Part shown: positions 1 through 5,890 of the stretch, one piece after another
Layout: each line of letters opens with the position of its first letter
How positions within the stretch are numbered: position 1 is the first letter of the stretch
Origin: Clostridia bacterium
GTDB lineage: Bacteria > Bacillota > Clostridia > Oscillospirales > CAG-382
Reading direction: 5' to 3'
NCBI GenBank assembly: GCA_900757905.1
Contig: CAAEPN010000070.1
Span: 1-10,193 of the forward strand
Length of the DNA stretch: 10,193 nucleotides
Notes under the pieces: model-generated
Seen by the model: only the letters and a program-made list of their open reading frames with translations
Databases searched by the model: none
What the model was told of the DNA's origin: nothing
Made by a program: the position numbers and the translations under genes

Positions 1-87
1 ATCTCACACCATCCTTTCATTTATTTTCCTTGTTTTTACTCTATGATACAGCTTTGCATGTAAAATCCATGTAAAGTTGTTTTTGTT

Positions 88-116
88 ATTATAGCACAAA
101 AAATCCCAATTTGCAA
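88..116 (-). promoter_or_regulatory. Sigma-A promoter for a leftward gene beyond the window edge
   Basis: Read on the minus strand there is a TTGCAA -35 box (111-116), a 17-base spacer and a perfect TATAAT -10 box (88-93). Transcription would start near position 81 and run off the left edge. The minus strand near positions 10-20 carries an AAAGGATGG-like ribosome binding site, so a leftward start codon probably lies just outside the window. The direct repeat CATGTAAA at 57-64 and 68-75 lies in the would-be leader. The promoter is seen in sequence; the gene it drives is not visible. Confidence 0.7.
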
Positions 117-150
117 GCAAAATCTTTATTACCTATTTATATAATACCTT

Positions 151-855
151 TTACTGTTCGGGAACGATTTTTAAGATACCCTCTAATTTTTCGAACGGCG
201 CCACAAACACCGTTACCTCCTCGGTGCGCGGCGAAAGAAGACCGCCGTCGAAATAAAATGCCGCACCGTTTGGCACAAAATAGAAGGAATCAAAAGAAAA
301 ATGCTTATTTATTATCGCCGCAAAATTATCATAATATGTAAAAATTCCGCGCCGTGCGTTGCTTTCGGCAATATCGCAAAGCATTTTTACCACATTTTTT
401 CTCTGTTTTGCACCGGTGAAAAAGACTTTTTTCGGCATGAGCAGCGAGCCGTCCGAGACTGACCACAGCGCGCAAAAGCGGCGCTTGACGGTGTTTTCGC
501 CGTCAAAGCCGGAAATGTCGGTGAACACCGAGAGAAGCTCTTTTCCGTTAAAAGGCACTTCGGTGTGCCACACGAACGAACAGGGCTTTTGGCTTTTTTC
601 GGCAAGAAATATCGCTTTTTTCCGGTCTTTCGGCGGCACATCGGACGCAAACCTTTCGGCACTTTCGGCATAAAACCGGTTGATCTTTTCGCAAAAACGC
701 TTTTCGGACGGCTTTTCTTTTTCGCCGTCCTCGCAGGGAGAAAAAACAGGATATCTTGTGCGGATAAGCAAATACGGCTTTTCGGCTTTTTGCTCCGTTT
801 TTCCGACCGGCTCGGAAAAGCTCTTTTTTTGTGTTTCAAAGGTAAACGAACGCAT
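151..855 (-). CDS. DUF3298-like (RsiV C-terminal-like) protein, 234 aa
   Basis: The function is unknown. The C-terminal half resembles the DUF3298 domain found at the end of RsiV anti-sigma factors and other Firmicute proteins. A central segment reads CSFVWHTEVPFNGKELLSVF, followed by a region like the family's 'g-r-f-al-s-dG-L-pk-vF' stretch. The end reads FYFVPNGAAFYFDGGLLSPR and then a VFVAPFEKLEG strand, which matches the family's typical 'Fyl-dGl-fyf--yel-py--G---v-ipye-l' finish. The N-terminal part (about residues 29-75) resembles the preceding DUF4163-like strand and helix (YLLIRTRYPVFS, then KINRFYAESAERF). I see no signal peptide, membrane segment or N-terminal anti-sigma domain, so it is shorter than RsiV and appears cytoplasmic. 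The start at 855 is supported by AAGGAG six bases upstream. The gene is divergent from rlmA across 227 bases. An active anti-sigma role is unlikely on this evidence. Confidence 0.75.
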   Translation of the reverse strand: MRSFTFETQKKSFSEPVGKTEQKAEKPYLLIRTRYPVFSPCEDGEKEKPSEKRFCEKINRFYAESAERFASDVPPKDRKKAIFLAEKSQKPCSFVWHTEVPFNGKELLSVFTDISGFDGENTVKRRFCALWSVSDGSLLMPKKVFFTGAKQRKNVVKMLCDIAESNARRGIFTYYDNFAAIINKHFSFDSFYFVPNGAAFYFDGGLLSPRTEEVTVFVAPFEKLEGILKIVPEQ

Positions 856-924
856 ATAAATCTCCTTATCGCTTTTTTATAAGGATATGCGCGCGATTCT
901 ACAATCTTTCCGTTTACATGGAGT

Positions 925-953
925 ATTATACCGCCGTTTTCCGCAAAAAGCCA
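925..953 (-). promoter_or_regulatory. Candidate promoter for the DUF3298-like gene
   Basis: On the minus strand a perfect TATAAT -10 box lies at 925-930, about 70 bases upstream of the start codon. The -35 region at 17-base spacing (948-953, TGGCTT) is a poor match. The -10 is convincing, but the promoter as a whole is tentative. Confidence 0.4.
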
Positions 954-1025
954 TAGACAAAGCGCGAAGGGCGATAAAATTTCTGACAAAATCCGAAAAG
1001 TGTAAAAAACTTCGGCTAATCTTTC

Positions 1026-1054
1026 TTGCTTTATCCGAAGATCTGTGGTAAAAT
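1026..1054 (+). promoter_or_regulatory. Sigma-A promoter for rlmA
   Basis: A TTGCTT -35 box (1026-1031), a 17-base spacer and a TAAAAT -10 box (1049-1054) would start transcription around 1061. That is about 20 bases before the rlmA start, with an AGAGGA ribosome binding site between. Confidence 0.6.
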
Positions 1055-1082
1055 GAAGTATCATTCTATATAAGAGGAAGCT

Positions 1083-1913
1083 ATGAAAACATACTATACC
1101 TGCCCGGTTTGCGGCGAAATGCTCGAAGAAACCGAAAAAAATCTTTTCTGCACGAATCACCATAACTTTGACAAGGCGGCCGAGGGATATGTCAACCTTG
1201 CACCGCCGCGTGCCGGTGCCGACCGTTCGGGCGACGCCGCCAAATCCTGCCGCGCACGCCGCCGTTTCTTAGAGACCGGCGCGTATCAAAAGCTTGCCGA
1301 CGCGCTGTGCGACGCGCTTGCAGCGCAAGGACCAGACCAAGAGGATGCCCTGTTTATCGACGCCGGCTGCGGAGAGGGCTATTATGCGCGCAGTATCAAG
1401 GCTCATTTCCCGAAAGCTGCGCTGTATGGCGTTGACCTTGCCAAAAGTGCCGTCAAAATGGCGGCGAAAGCAGAGAAGAATAAGAAGGACGGCGAAAAAT
1501 GTCATTTTGCCGTTGCCGGAATTTTTGAGCTGCCGTTTGCCGATGAGAGCGCGTCGGCGGTGATTTCGGTGTTCGCACCGGTGGCCGACAAAGAAAACTG
1601 CCGGGTCTTGAAAAAAGGCGGCGTTCTGCTTGTGGCTTGTCCGGGCAAACAGCATTTGTACGGACTCAAGGAACGCTTATACGACACCGCTCTCGAAAAT
1701 GAGGAAAAAGCGCCGGACTACGACGGTTTTACGCTGATCGGCGAACAGCGTGTGACCTATGAAATGCGCCTTTCGGGAGAACAGGCGGCGGATCTGTTTG
1801 CCATGACACCGTATTTTTGGCGCAGCTCCGCCGAAGTGCGCGAACATTCGGCAAAGCTTGGCGAGACGGTTTCCATGGCGGATTTTTACATCAAAATTTA
1901 CCGGAAACAGTAG
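1083..1913 (+). CDS. rlmA: 23S rRNA (guanine-N1) methyltransferase RlmA
   Basis: SAM-dependent methyltransferase that modifies N1 of a guanine in hairpin 35 of 23S rRNA. The position is G745 for the RlmA(I) type and G748 for the RlmA(II) type common in Gram-positives; the sequence alone does not let me decide. At 276 aa it has normal family length. The N-terminal zinc site is intact: C7, C10, C23 and H27, with the C-x2-C-x12-C-x3-H spacing of the family. The following GDAAKSCRARRRFLETGAY segment (residues 50-68) matches the conserved 'GDs-em--AR--FL--GhY' region. The class I Rossmann motif I is FIDAGCGEGYYA (residues 91-102), followed by YGVDLAKSAVKMAAK (motif II) and a VISVFAP motif IV-like stretch. 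The start at 1083 follows AGAGGA at 7-base spacing. It is monocistronic; the next gene has its own promoter. In some Gram-positives this family contributes to macrolide tolerance, but nothing here indicates that role. Confidence 0.93.
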   Translation: MKTYYTCPVCGEMLEETEKNLFCTNHHNFDKAAEGYVNLAPPRAGADRSGDAAKSCRARRRFLETGAYQKLADALCDALAAQGPDQEDALFIDAGCGEGYYARSIKAHFPKAALYGVDLAKSAVKMAAKAEKNKKDGEKCHFAVAGIFELPFADESASAVISVFAPVADKENCRVLKKGGVLLVACPGKQHLYGLKERLYDTALENEEKAPDYDGFTLIGEQRVTYEMRLSGEQAADLFAMTPYFWRSSAEVREHSAKLGETVSMADFYIKIYRKQ

Positions 1914-1981
1914 ACCTTTGCGGCAGAGACGGGCGTTTTTGCCGGTTTGCATAGGAAAGTCTGCCTATTCAGTATTGTTTT

Positions 1982-2028
1982 ACATCTTGCCTAAAGATGT
2001 ATCGACAAAATCCGACACTGTTTGTCGA
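1982..2028 (+). other. Two tandem small hairpins between rlmA and the feo promoter
   Basis: The first stem is ACATCTT (1982-1988) with AAGATGT (1994-2000) around a 5-base loop. The second is TCGACAAA (2002-2009) with TTTGTCGA (2021-2028) around an 11-base loop. They lie 70-115 bases after the rlmA stop and upstream of the feo promoter. No T-tract directly follows either stem, so I do not call a terminator, although they may mark the rlmA 3' end. The remainder of 1914-2062 shows no other recognisable element. Confidence 0.35.
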
Positions 2029-2062
2029 AATCGTAAAATCTGAAAAATTTTTTGATAACCCC

Positions 2063-2091
2063 TTGACAACAAAAGACAGTTATGCTAAACT
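2063..2091 (+). promoter_or_regulatory. Consensus promoter of the feo operon
   Basis: A perfect TTGACA -35 (2063-2068), a 17-base spacer and a TAAACT -10 (2086-2091) preceded by TGC, giving an extended -10. Transcription would start near 2098, about 75 bases before feoA1. The -10 is overlapped by one iron-box-like dyad (2079-2094), and two more dyads lie just downstream. This geometry fits a strong promoter repressed by a bound regulator. Confidence 0.8.
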
Positions 2092-2094
2092 AAC
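2079..2094 (+). promoter_or_regulatory. DtxR-type operator, copy 1 (overlaps feo -10)
   Basis: GTTAT-N6-CTAAC has one mismatch to the GTTAG-N6-CTAAC dyad seen elsewhere in this window. It covers the -10 box, so occupancy would block RNA polymerase. It is weaker than copies 2, 4 and 5, and its support comes from exact spacing and position. Confidence 0.5.
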
Positions 2095-2101
2095 CCATGA
2101 A

Positions 2102-2117
2102 GTTAGAAGAGGCTAAC
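2102..2117 (+). promoter_or_regulatory. DtxR-type operator, copy 2 (feo leader)
   Basis: An exact GTTAG-N6-CTAAC dyad starts just after the predicted transcription start. The core resembles the known DtxR/IdeR iron-box consensus, which carries TTAGG and CCTAA arms around a GTTAG/CTAAC-type centre. Iron-loaded regulator binding here would repress feo; that is inference from similarity. Confidence 0.7.
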
Positions 2118-2136
2118 TGCTTTTTCGCGCGCTCGG

Positions 2137-2152
2137 TTTAGCTTTCACTAAC
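2137..2152 (+). promoter_or_regulatory. DtxR-type operator, copy 3 (feo leader)
   Basis: TTTAG-N6-CTAAC has one mismatch to the shared dyad with identical spacing. It lies between copy 2 and the feoA1 ribosome binding site. The centres of copies 1, 2 and 3 are 23 and 35 bases apart. Confidence 0.45.
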
Positions 2153-2172
2153 AATTTTAGGAGGCGAATCAA

Positions 2173-2382
2173 ATGCCCTTGTCTTTTGCAGAACCCGAAG
2201 AGGAGAATATCATAAAGCGTATCGGCGGTACGCCGGAGGTCAAGAAACATCTTGAAAACCTCGGATTCGTCGTCGGCGGCACGGTTACCGTTGTCAGCAA
2301 GTTGGACGGCAACGTTATCGTCAAGGTCAAAGAAGCACGCATTGCCATCAGCGAAGAAATGGCACGCAAGATCATGATATAA
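2173..2382 (+). CDS. feoA: FeoA-domain protein, first copy (FeoA1)
   Basis: Small cytoplasmic SH3-like protein that supports ferrous-iron uptake by FeoB. It is 69 aa long, typical for stand-alone FeoA. Visible family features are the KRIGGTPEVKKHLENLGFVVGG helix-turn at about residues 16-36, then alternating short strands (VTVVSKLDGNVIVKVKEARIAIS) and the closing EEMARKIMI, where FeoA proteins normally end. The start at 2173 follows TAGGAGG at 8-base spacing. It is first in a four-gene operon and lies directly behind the operator-rich promoter. It differs clearly from the second FeoA 57 bases downstream, so this is an old pair and not a recent duplication. The division of labour between the two is unknown. 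Confidence 0.9.
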   Translation: MPLSFAEPEEENIIKRIGGTPEVKKHLENLGFVVGGTVTVVSKLDGNVIVKVKEARIAISEEMARKIMI

Positions 2383-2439
2383 GCGGCTTCACCAATTTAT
2401 TGTCCACATTTAATTTTATATAAACAGGAGGATATCGCA

Positions 2440-2661
2440 ATGCGAACACTCAAAGAAGCAAAAATCGGCGAAAATGTCCGTGTCGTGAAGCTTCACGGCG
2501 AAGGCGCTGTCAAACGCCGTATCATGGATATGGGCATCACCAAAGGCGTGGATGTACATGTCCGCAAAGTAGCTCCGCTCGGCGATCCGGTTGAGGTTAC
2601 CGTCAGAGGCTATGAGCTTTCCTTGCGCAAAGCGGATGCGGAAATGATCGAGATCGAGTAA
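2440..2661 (+). CDS. feoA: FeoA-domain protein, second copy (FeoA2)
   Basis: A second stand-alone FeoA of 73 aa, again predicted cytoplasmic and a partner of FeoB. It starts MRTLKEAKIGENVRVVKL, the usual 'L-el--Ge---V--l' opening. It continues with GAVKRRIMDMGITKGVDVHV, the conserved 'r-rl-dmGl--G--v-v' core, then RKVAPLGDPVEVTVRGYELSLRKADAEMIEI, the 'aPlgDPi-i-v-gy-lsLR--ea--i-v' end. It is closer to the classical FeoA consensus than FeoA1. ACAGGAGG lies 8 bases before the start. Paired feoA genes ahead of feoB are common in Clostridia. Confidence 0.93.
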   Translation: MRTLKEAKIGENVRVVKLHGEGAVKRRIMDMGITKGVDVHVRKVAPLGDPVEVTVRGYELSLRKADAEMIEIE

Positions 2662-2715
2662 AGCCCGGTCGTATCTTGCCGCATACCCACACCGCAAATT
2701 ATTTTTTGAGTATAG

Positions 2716-2731
2716 GTTAGCTTAGGCTAAC
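2716..2731 (+). promoter_or_regulatory. DtxR-type operator, copy 4 (just before feoB)
   Basis: An exact GTTAG-N6-CTAAC dyad, extended to GGTTAGCTTAGGCTAAC and so very close to the DtxR/IdeR consensus. It lies in the 91-base feoA2-feoB gap, 21 bases before the feoB start. I see no convincing sigma-A promoter around it: TATAGG at 2711-2716 could be a -10, but no -35 box accompanies it. It may control a second, internal start or act as a roadblock. Confidence 0.7.
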
Positions 2732-2752
2732 GCAGAAAGTGAGGAACCAATC

Positions 2753-5179
2753 ATGAATTTGAGGATCGCCCTTGCAGGAAATCCTAACTGCGGTAAAACA
2801 ACGCTTTTTAACGCACTTACCGGTTCGAACCAGTTCGTCGGTAACTGGCCGGGCGTTACCGTAGAAAAAAAAGAGGGTAAATTAAAGAAACACGACGGCG
2901 TTATCGTCACCGACCTTCCGGGTATTTATTCCCTTTCTCCGTACACGTTGGAGGAAGTGGTTGCCCGTAACTATTTGATCGGCGAACGTCCCGACGCGAT
3001 CTTAAACATTGTCGACGGTACTAACCTCGAAAGAAACTTATACCTTACCACTCAGCTTACCGAGCTTGGCATTCCGGTCGTTATCGCCATCAACATGATG
3101 GACGTTGTCCGCAAGAGCGGCGACAAGATCAACGTGGAGGAATTATCGCGTGAGCTTGGATGCAAGATCATCGAAATTTCGGCTTTAAAGGGCACCGGCA
3201 TCGAAGAAGCTGCCGAAGCGGCTATCGCTGCTGCCAAGAACGGCAAGACCGTTCCCATGCATACCTTCTCCGGCCCGGTTGAGCACGCTATCGCACACAT
3301 CGAAGAGGCTGTGCTTCACGATATGCCGCAAGAGCGTCAGCGCTGGTACGCCATTAAGATCTTCGAACGCGACCAGAAAGCGCTTGATGAGCTTAAAATC
3401 AAGCCCGACGTCATGTCTCACATCGAAACCGATATCGCGGCTGCCGAAAAGGAACTCGACGACGACGCTGAAAGCATCATCACTAACGAGCGCTATGTTT
3501 ACATCGCAGGTCTTATGAAGAACTGCTACAAGAAAAAGAACATCGGCAAGCTCTCGACCTCCGATAAGATCGATAAGGTTGTTACCAACCGTTGGCTCGG
3601 TCTTCCGATCTTCGCAGTCGTTATGTTCCTTGTTTACTACATATCCATGGTAACGGTCGGCTCGTCGGCTACGGATTGGGCAAACGACGGTCTGTTCGGC
3701 GACGGCTGGCATCTGTTCGGCATCGGTTCGGCAGAATACAATGAAATTGCTGAAGAATACGGCGACGCTGCCGCTATCGTAGACGGCTATGCCGCATACG
3801 TCGAAGAAAACGGCGAACCGGCAAACGGTGAGTTTACCTACGACGTAGAAGATGAAGAAACCCTCGCAGTCGAGACCGAGACGGCTACGCTTGACGATCT
3901 TGCCGAAGCGGAAAAGACGCTCGAAGAGATCGGCGACGAACCCGATCCGGCCGCATACGGCGTATGGGTTCCGGGTATTCCGGTTCTTGTGGAAAACGGA
4001 CTTGACGCAATCGGCTGTGCGGATTGGCTTAAGGGTCTTATCTTAGACGGTATCGTAGCCGGCGTCGGTGCGGTGCTCGGCTTCGTTCCGCAGATGCTCG
4101 TGCTGTTCTTACTCCTTGCCTTCCTTGAAGCGTGCGGTTATATGGCGCGTATCGCGTTCGTTCTCGACCGTATCTTCCGTAAATTCGGTCTTTCCGGTAA
4201 GTCCTTCATCCCGATGCTTATCGGTACGGGCTGCGGCGTTCCGGGTATCATGGCTTCGCGTACCATTGAAAATGACCGCGACCGCAAGATGACCATTATG
4301 ACCACCACCTTTATCCCGTGCGGTGCGAAAGTGCCGTTCATTTCGATGATTGCCGGCGCTATCTTCGGCGGCTCGGCATGGGTTGCTACTTCGGCATACT
4401 TTGTCGGTATGGCAGCGATCATCATTTCGGGTATCATGCTTAAGAAGACCAAGATGTTCGCCGGCGACCCGGCTCCGTTCGTTATGGAGCTTCCGGCATA
4501 TCACCTCCCGACGGTCCTCAACGTGCTTCGCAGCATGTGGGAGCGCGGCTGGTCGTTCATCAAGAAAGCCGGTACCATCATCCTTCTTTCGACTATCTTC
4601 GTTTGGTTTACCACCTACTTCGGCTTCACGCCGGACGGCTTCCGTATGCTCGATGAATCCGAAATCGACATGAGTATCCTTGCAGCGATCGGCAACGCTA
4701 TCGCTTGGCTGTTTGTACCGCTCGGCTGGGGCAACTGGCAGGCCGCTGTGGCTTCCATTACCGGTCTTGTGGCTAAGGAAAACATCGTCGGTACGCTCGG
4801 TATTCTTTACGGCGGCGGAGACGGAACGGTTTACCAGGCTATCGCACAGGCCTTTACGCAGATCTCCGGTTACTCGTTCCTCGTGTTCAACCTCCTTTGC
4901 GCACCGTGCTTCGCAGCGATCGGCGCTATCAAGCGTGAGATGAACAACGCAAAGTGGACTTGGTTCGCTATCGGCTATCAGTGCGGCTTTGCTTATGTGG
5001 TAGCACTTATGGTCAACCAGTTCGGTAACCTCTTTACCGGCAATGCAAACATTCTCGGCGTTATCGTAGCGGTCGTTCTTCTTGCGGCTATTATCTATCA
5101 GCTGTTCAAGCCGTATAAGGAAGCCGGCAAGTTCTCGGGTAACGTTAAGGTTGCCGAAAAAGAAAAGGCTTTGAAATAA
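2753..5179 (+). CDS. feoB: Ferrous iron transporter FeoB
   Basis: Inner-membrane Fe(II) uptake protein with a cytoplasmic G domain. At 808 aa it is longer than most relatives. The G motifs are complete: G1 GNPNCGKT (residues 9-16), G2 T36 in NWPGVTV, G3 DLPG (54-57), G4 NMMD (114-117) and G5 ISALKG (142-147). A helical FeoB-associated segment follows to about residue 275. The membrane part has the usual Gate motifs, with TGCGVPGIMASRT around C494 and FIPCGAKVPF around C523, and the late LLCAPCFAAIG (C716, C719). Residues 319-403, between the first membrane helix and VWVPGIP, form an unusually acidic insertion with about 26 Asp/Glu and one Lys. The external loop position is inferred from FeoB topology. 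GTGAGGA supports the start. Codon use is strongly biased (CGT, GGT, ATC, AAG, AAC), suggesting high expression. It is third in the feo operon and has its own upstream operator. Confidence 0.97.
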   Translation: MNLRIALAGNPNCGKTTLFNALTGSNQFVGNWPGVTVEKKEGKLKKHDGVIVTDLPGIYSLSPYTLEEVVARNYLIGERPDAILNIVDGTNLERNLYLTTQLTELGIPVVIAINMMDVVRKSGDKINVEELSRELGCKIIEISALKGTGIEEAAEAAIAAAKNGKTVPMHTFSGPVEHAIAHIEEAVLHDMPQERQRWYAIKIFERDQKALDELKIKPDVMSHIETDIAAAEKELDDDAESIITNERYVYIAGLMKNCYKKKNIGKLSTSDKIDKVVTNRWLGLPIFAVVMFLVYYISMVTVGSSATDWANDGLFGDGWHLFGIGSAEYNEIAEEYGDAAAIVDGYAAYVEENGEPANGEFTYDVEDEETLAVETETATLDDLAEAEKTLEEIGDEPDPAAYGVWVPGIPVLVENGLDAIGCADWLKGLILDGIVAGVGAVLGFVPQMLVLFLLLAFLEACGYMARIAFVLDRIFRKFGLSGKSFIPMLIGTGCGVPGIMASRTIENDRDRKMTIMTTTFIPCGAKVPFISMIAGAIFGGSAWVATSAYFVGMAAIIISGIMLKKTKMFAGDPAPFVMELPAYHLPTVLNVLRSMWERGWSFIKKAGTIILLSTIFVWFTTYFGFTPDGFRMLDESEIDMSILAAIGNAIAWLFVPLGWGNWQAAVASITGLVAKENIVGTLGILYGGGDGTVYQAIAQAFTQISGYSFLVFNLLCAPCFAAIGAIKREMNNAKWTWFAIGYQCGFAYVVALMVNQFGNLFTGNANILGVIVAVVLLAAIIYQLFKPYKEAGKFSGNVKVAEKEKALK

Positions 5180-5225
5180 TTCCTGTTTTTCGCATATACT
5201 AAAAACTGAATAAGGAGGATTTATC

Positions 5226-5405
5226 ATGTTAACGTTTTTAGCCGAAAATCTATCGACGATTGTTGTGGCGCTCGTTTTGATTGCCGTGGTGGCCGCGATT
5301 GTGGTGTACCTAAGGAAGTGCAAGAAGCAAGGTAGATCCACCTGCGGTGCAAATTGTGCGCACTGTGCCATGCACGGCACATGCCACGAGGCTTCCAAAA
5401 AGTAA
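5226..5405 (+). CDS. FeoB-associated Cys-rich membrane protein, 59 aa
   Basis: A small protein of the FeoB-associated Cys-rich membrane family, often found directly after feoB in Firmicutes and suspected to stand in for FeoC. Translation gives an N-terminal membrane helix at about residues 11-29 (TIVVALVLIAVVAAIVVYL), a basic stop-transfer stretch RKCKKQGR, and a cysteine cluster at C32, C40, C44, C47 and C53 in the family pattern CGANCAHCAMHGTC. The cluster should face the cytoplasm if the positive-inside rule holds. The start follows AAGGAGG at 7-base spacing, 46 bases after feoB, so it is cotranscribed. Its role is unproven; metal or Fe-S binding by the cysteines is inference. No terminator with a T-tract follows it. 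Confidence 0.9.
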   Translation: MLTFLAENLSTIVVALVLIAVVAAIVVYLRKCKKQGRSTCGANCAHCAMHGTCHEASKK

Positions 5406-5463
5406 ACGTTTTTTATGACTTTGCTTTTTGCTTGCGCGCAAACATTTCACTTTCCCTCATAAA

Positions 5464-5497
5464 GATATACCGCAAGGCAGACGCTTTGCGGTATATC
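5464..5497 (+). other. Long perfect hairpin without a T-tract between the feo operon and DUF2325
   Basis: Arms GATATACCGCAA (5464-5475) and TTGCGGTATATC (5486-5497) pair over 12 bases. Three further pairs inside (one G-T) leave an AGAC tetraloop. It lies 58 bases after the Cys-rich gene. On the plus strand it is followed by A-rich sequence, and on the minus strand by no T-tract, so it is not a standard intrinsic terminator. It could be an RNA-stabilising or attenuating 3' end of the feo message. Confidence 0.5.
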
Positions 5498-5505
5498 AAA
5501 AAACA

Positions 5506-5527
5506 TTAGTTAGTCAAGACTAACTAA
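5506..5527 (+). promoter_or_regulatory. DtxR-type operator, copy 5 (before DUF2325 gene)
   Basis: A perfect 22-bp palindrome with 10-base arms TTAGTTAGTC and GACTAACTAA around AA. Its core (5509-5524) is the same GTTAG-N6-CTAAC dyad found at feo. It is the strongest copy in the window by symmetry. It lies 28 bases before the DUF2325 start, where it would overlap or abut the promoter. No clear -35/-10 pair was recognised. Confidence 0.75.
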
Positions 5528-5555
5528 ATAACAACAAATTCAAGGAGATGAACAA

Positions 5556-5852
5556 ATGAGTATCGTCATTGTCGGCGGTCATGACCGTATGCACTGCCGT
5601 TATAAGGAAATTTGCGGAAAGTATGGCTGCAAATGTAAGGTTTTCACTCAATTTCCCGCTAACTTCAAGAATCAGATCGGTTCACCGGATATGGTGATCG
5701 TGTTCACCGGAACGGTAGCGCATAAAATGGTCGGCGTGGCGTCGGAACAGGCGCAAAAGACAGGGGCGGTGCTCAAGCACTGTCATTCCTCCAGCGGCAG
5801 CGCACTGCAAGAGGCTTTAAGCGAGTATTTTGCCGCTTCGTGCGCAAAATAG
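5556..5852 (+). CDS. DUF2325 domain-containing protein, 98 aa
   Basis: A small cytoplasmic protein of the DUF2325 family, whose biochemical role is unknown to me. It starts MSIVIVGGHDRMHCRYKEIC, with the family's N-terminal strand, GGH turn and downstream Cys. It ends with GTVAHKMVGVASEQAQKTGAVLKHCHSSSGSAL, the 'h-----k--ak--g-p---~h-sS-~al' region. It holds several Cys and His residues (H9, H13, C14, C20, C25, C27, plus an HCH near residue 75), so metal or redox involvement is plausible but unproven. The start follows AAGGAG at a normal distance. The gene sits behind a perfect palindrome of the feo operator type, which links it to iron control, and shares a convergent terminator with the AraC-type gene. 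Confidence 0.88.
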   Translation: MSIVIVGGHDRMHCRYKEICGKYGCKCKVFTQFPANFKNQIGSPDMVIVFTGTVAHKMVGVASEQAQKTGAVLKHCHSSSGSALQEALSEYFAASCAK

Positions 5853-5854
5853 TA

Positions 5855-5890
5855 AAAGAAACCGGAAAGCTTACGCTTTCCGGTTTCTTT
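5855..5890. terminator. Bidirectional intrinsic terminator between DUF2325 and AraC-type genes
   Basis: A 16-bp perfect stem pairs AAAGAAACCGGAAAGC (5855-5870) with its complement (5875-5890) around a TTAC loop. Each strand has a T-run at the 3' arm, so it can stop both the rightward DUF2325 message and the leftward regulator message. It begins two bases after the DUF2325 stop and overlaps the stop codon of the regulator gene. Confidence 0.9.

Noticed and set aside
862..884. Six-base inverted repeat (CCTTAT/ATAAGG) covering the ribosome binding site of the DUF3298-like gene
   Set aside because: The stem is short and AT-rich with a 9-base loop. It may be chance, and no ligand-binding RNA structure surrounds it.
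1010..1040. Inverted CTTCGG/CCGAAG pair around the rlmA -35 region
   Set aside because: The 19-base gap and the short arms make it too weak to call an operator from one example.
387..1163. 258-codon minus-strand frame spanning the divergent region and overlapping rlmA
   Set aside because: It overlaps the DUF3298-like gene in another frame, runs through two promoters and into rlmA, and its product is Arg/Lys/Ser-rich without family features.
4109..5398. 429-codon open frame on the minus strand opposite feoB
   Set aside because: It is antisense to an unmistakable FeoB with strong codon bias, which keeps the opposite frame free of stops. It has low-complexity His/Asp/Arg-rich content and no ribosome binding site. 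The same applies to the 175-codon frame at 3185-3712.
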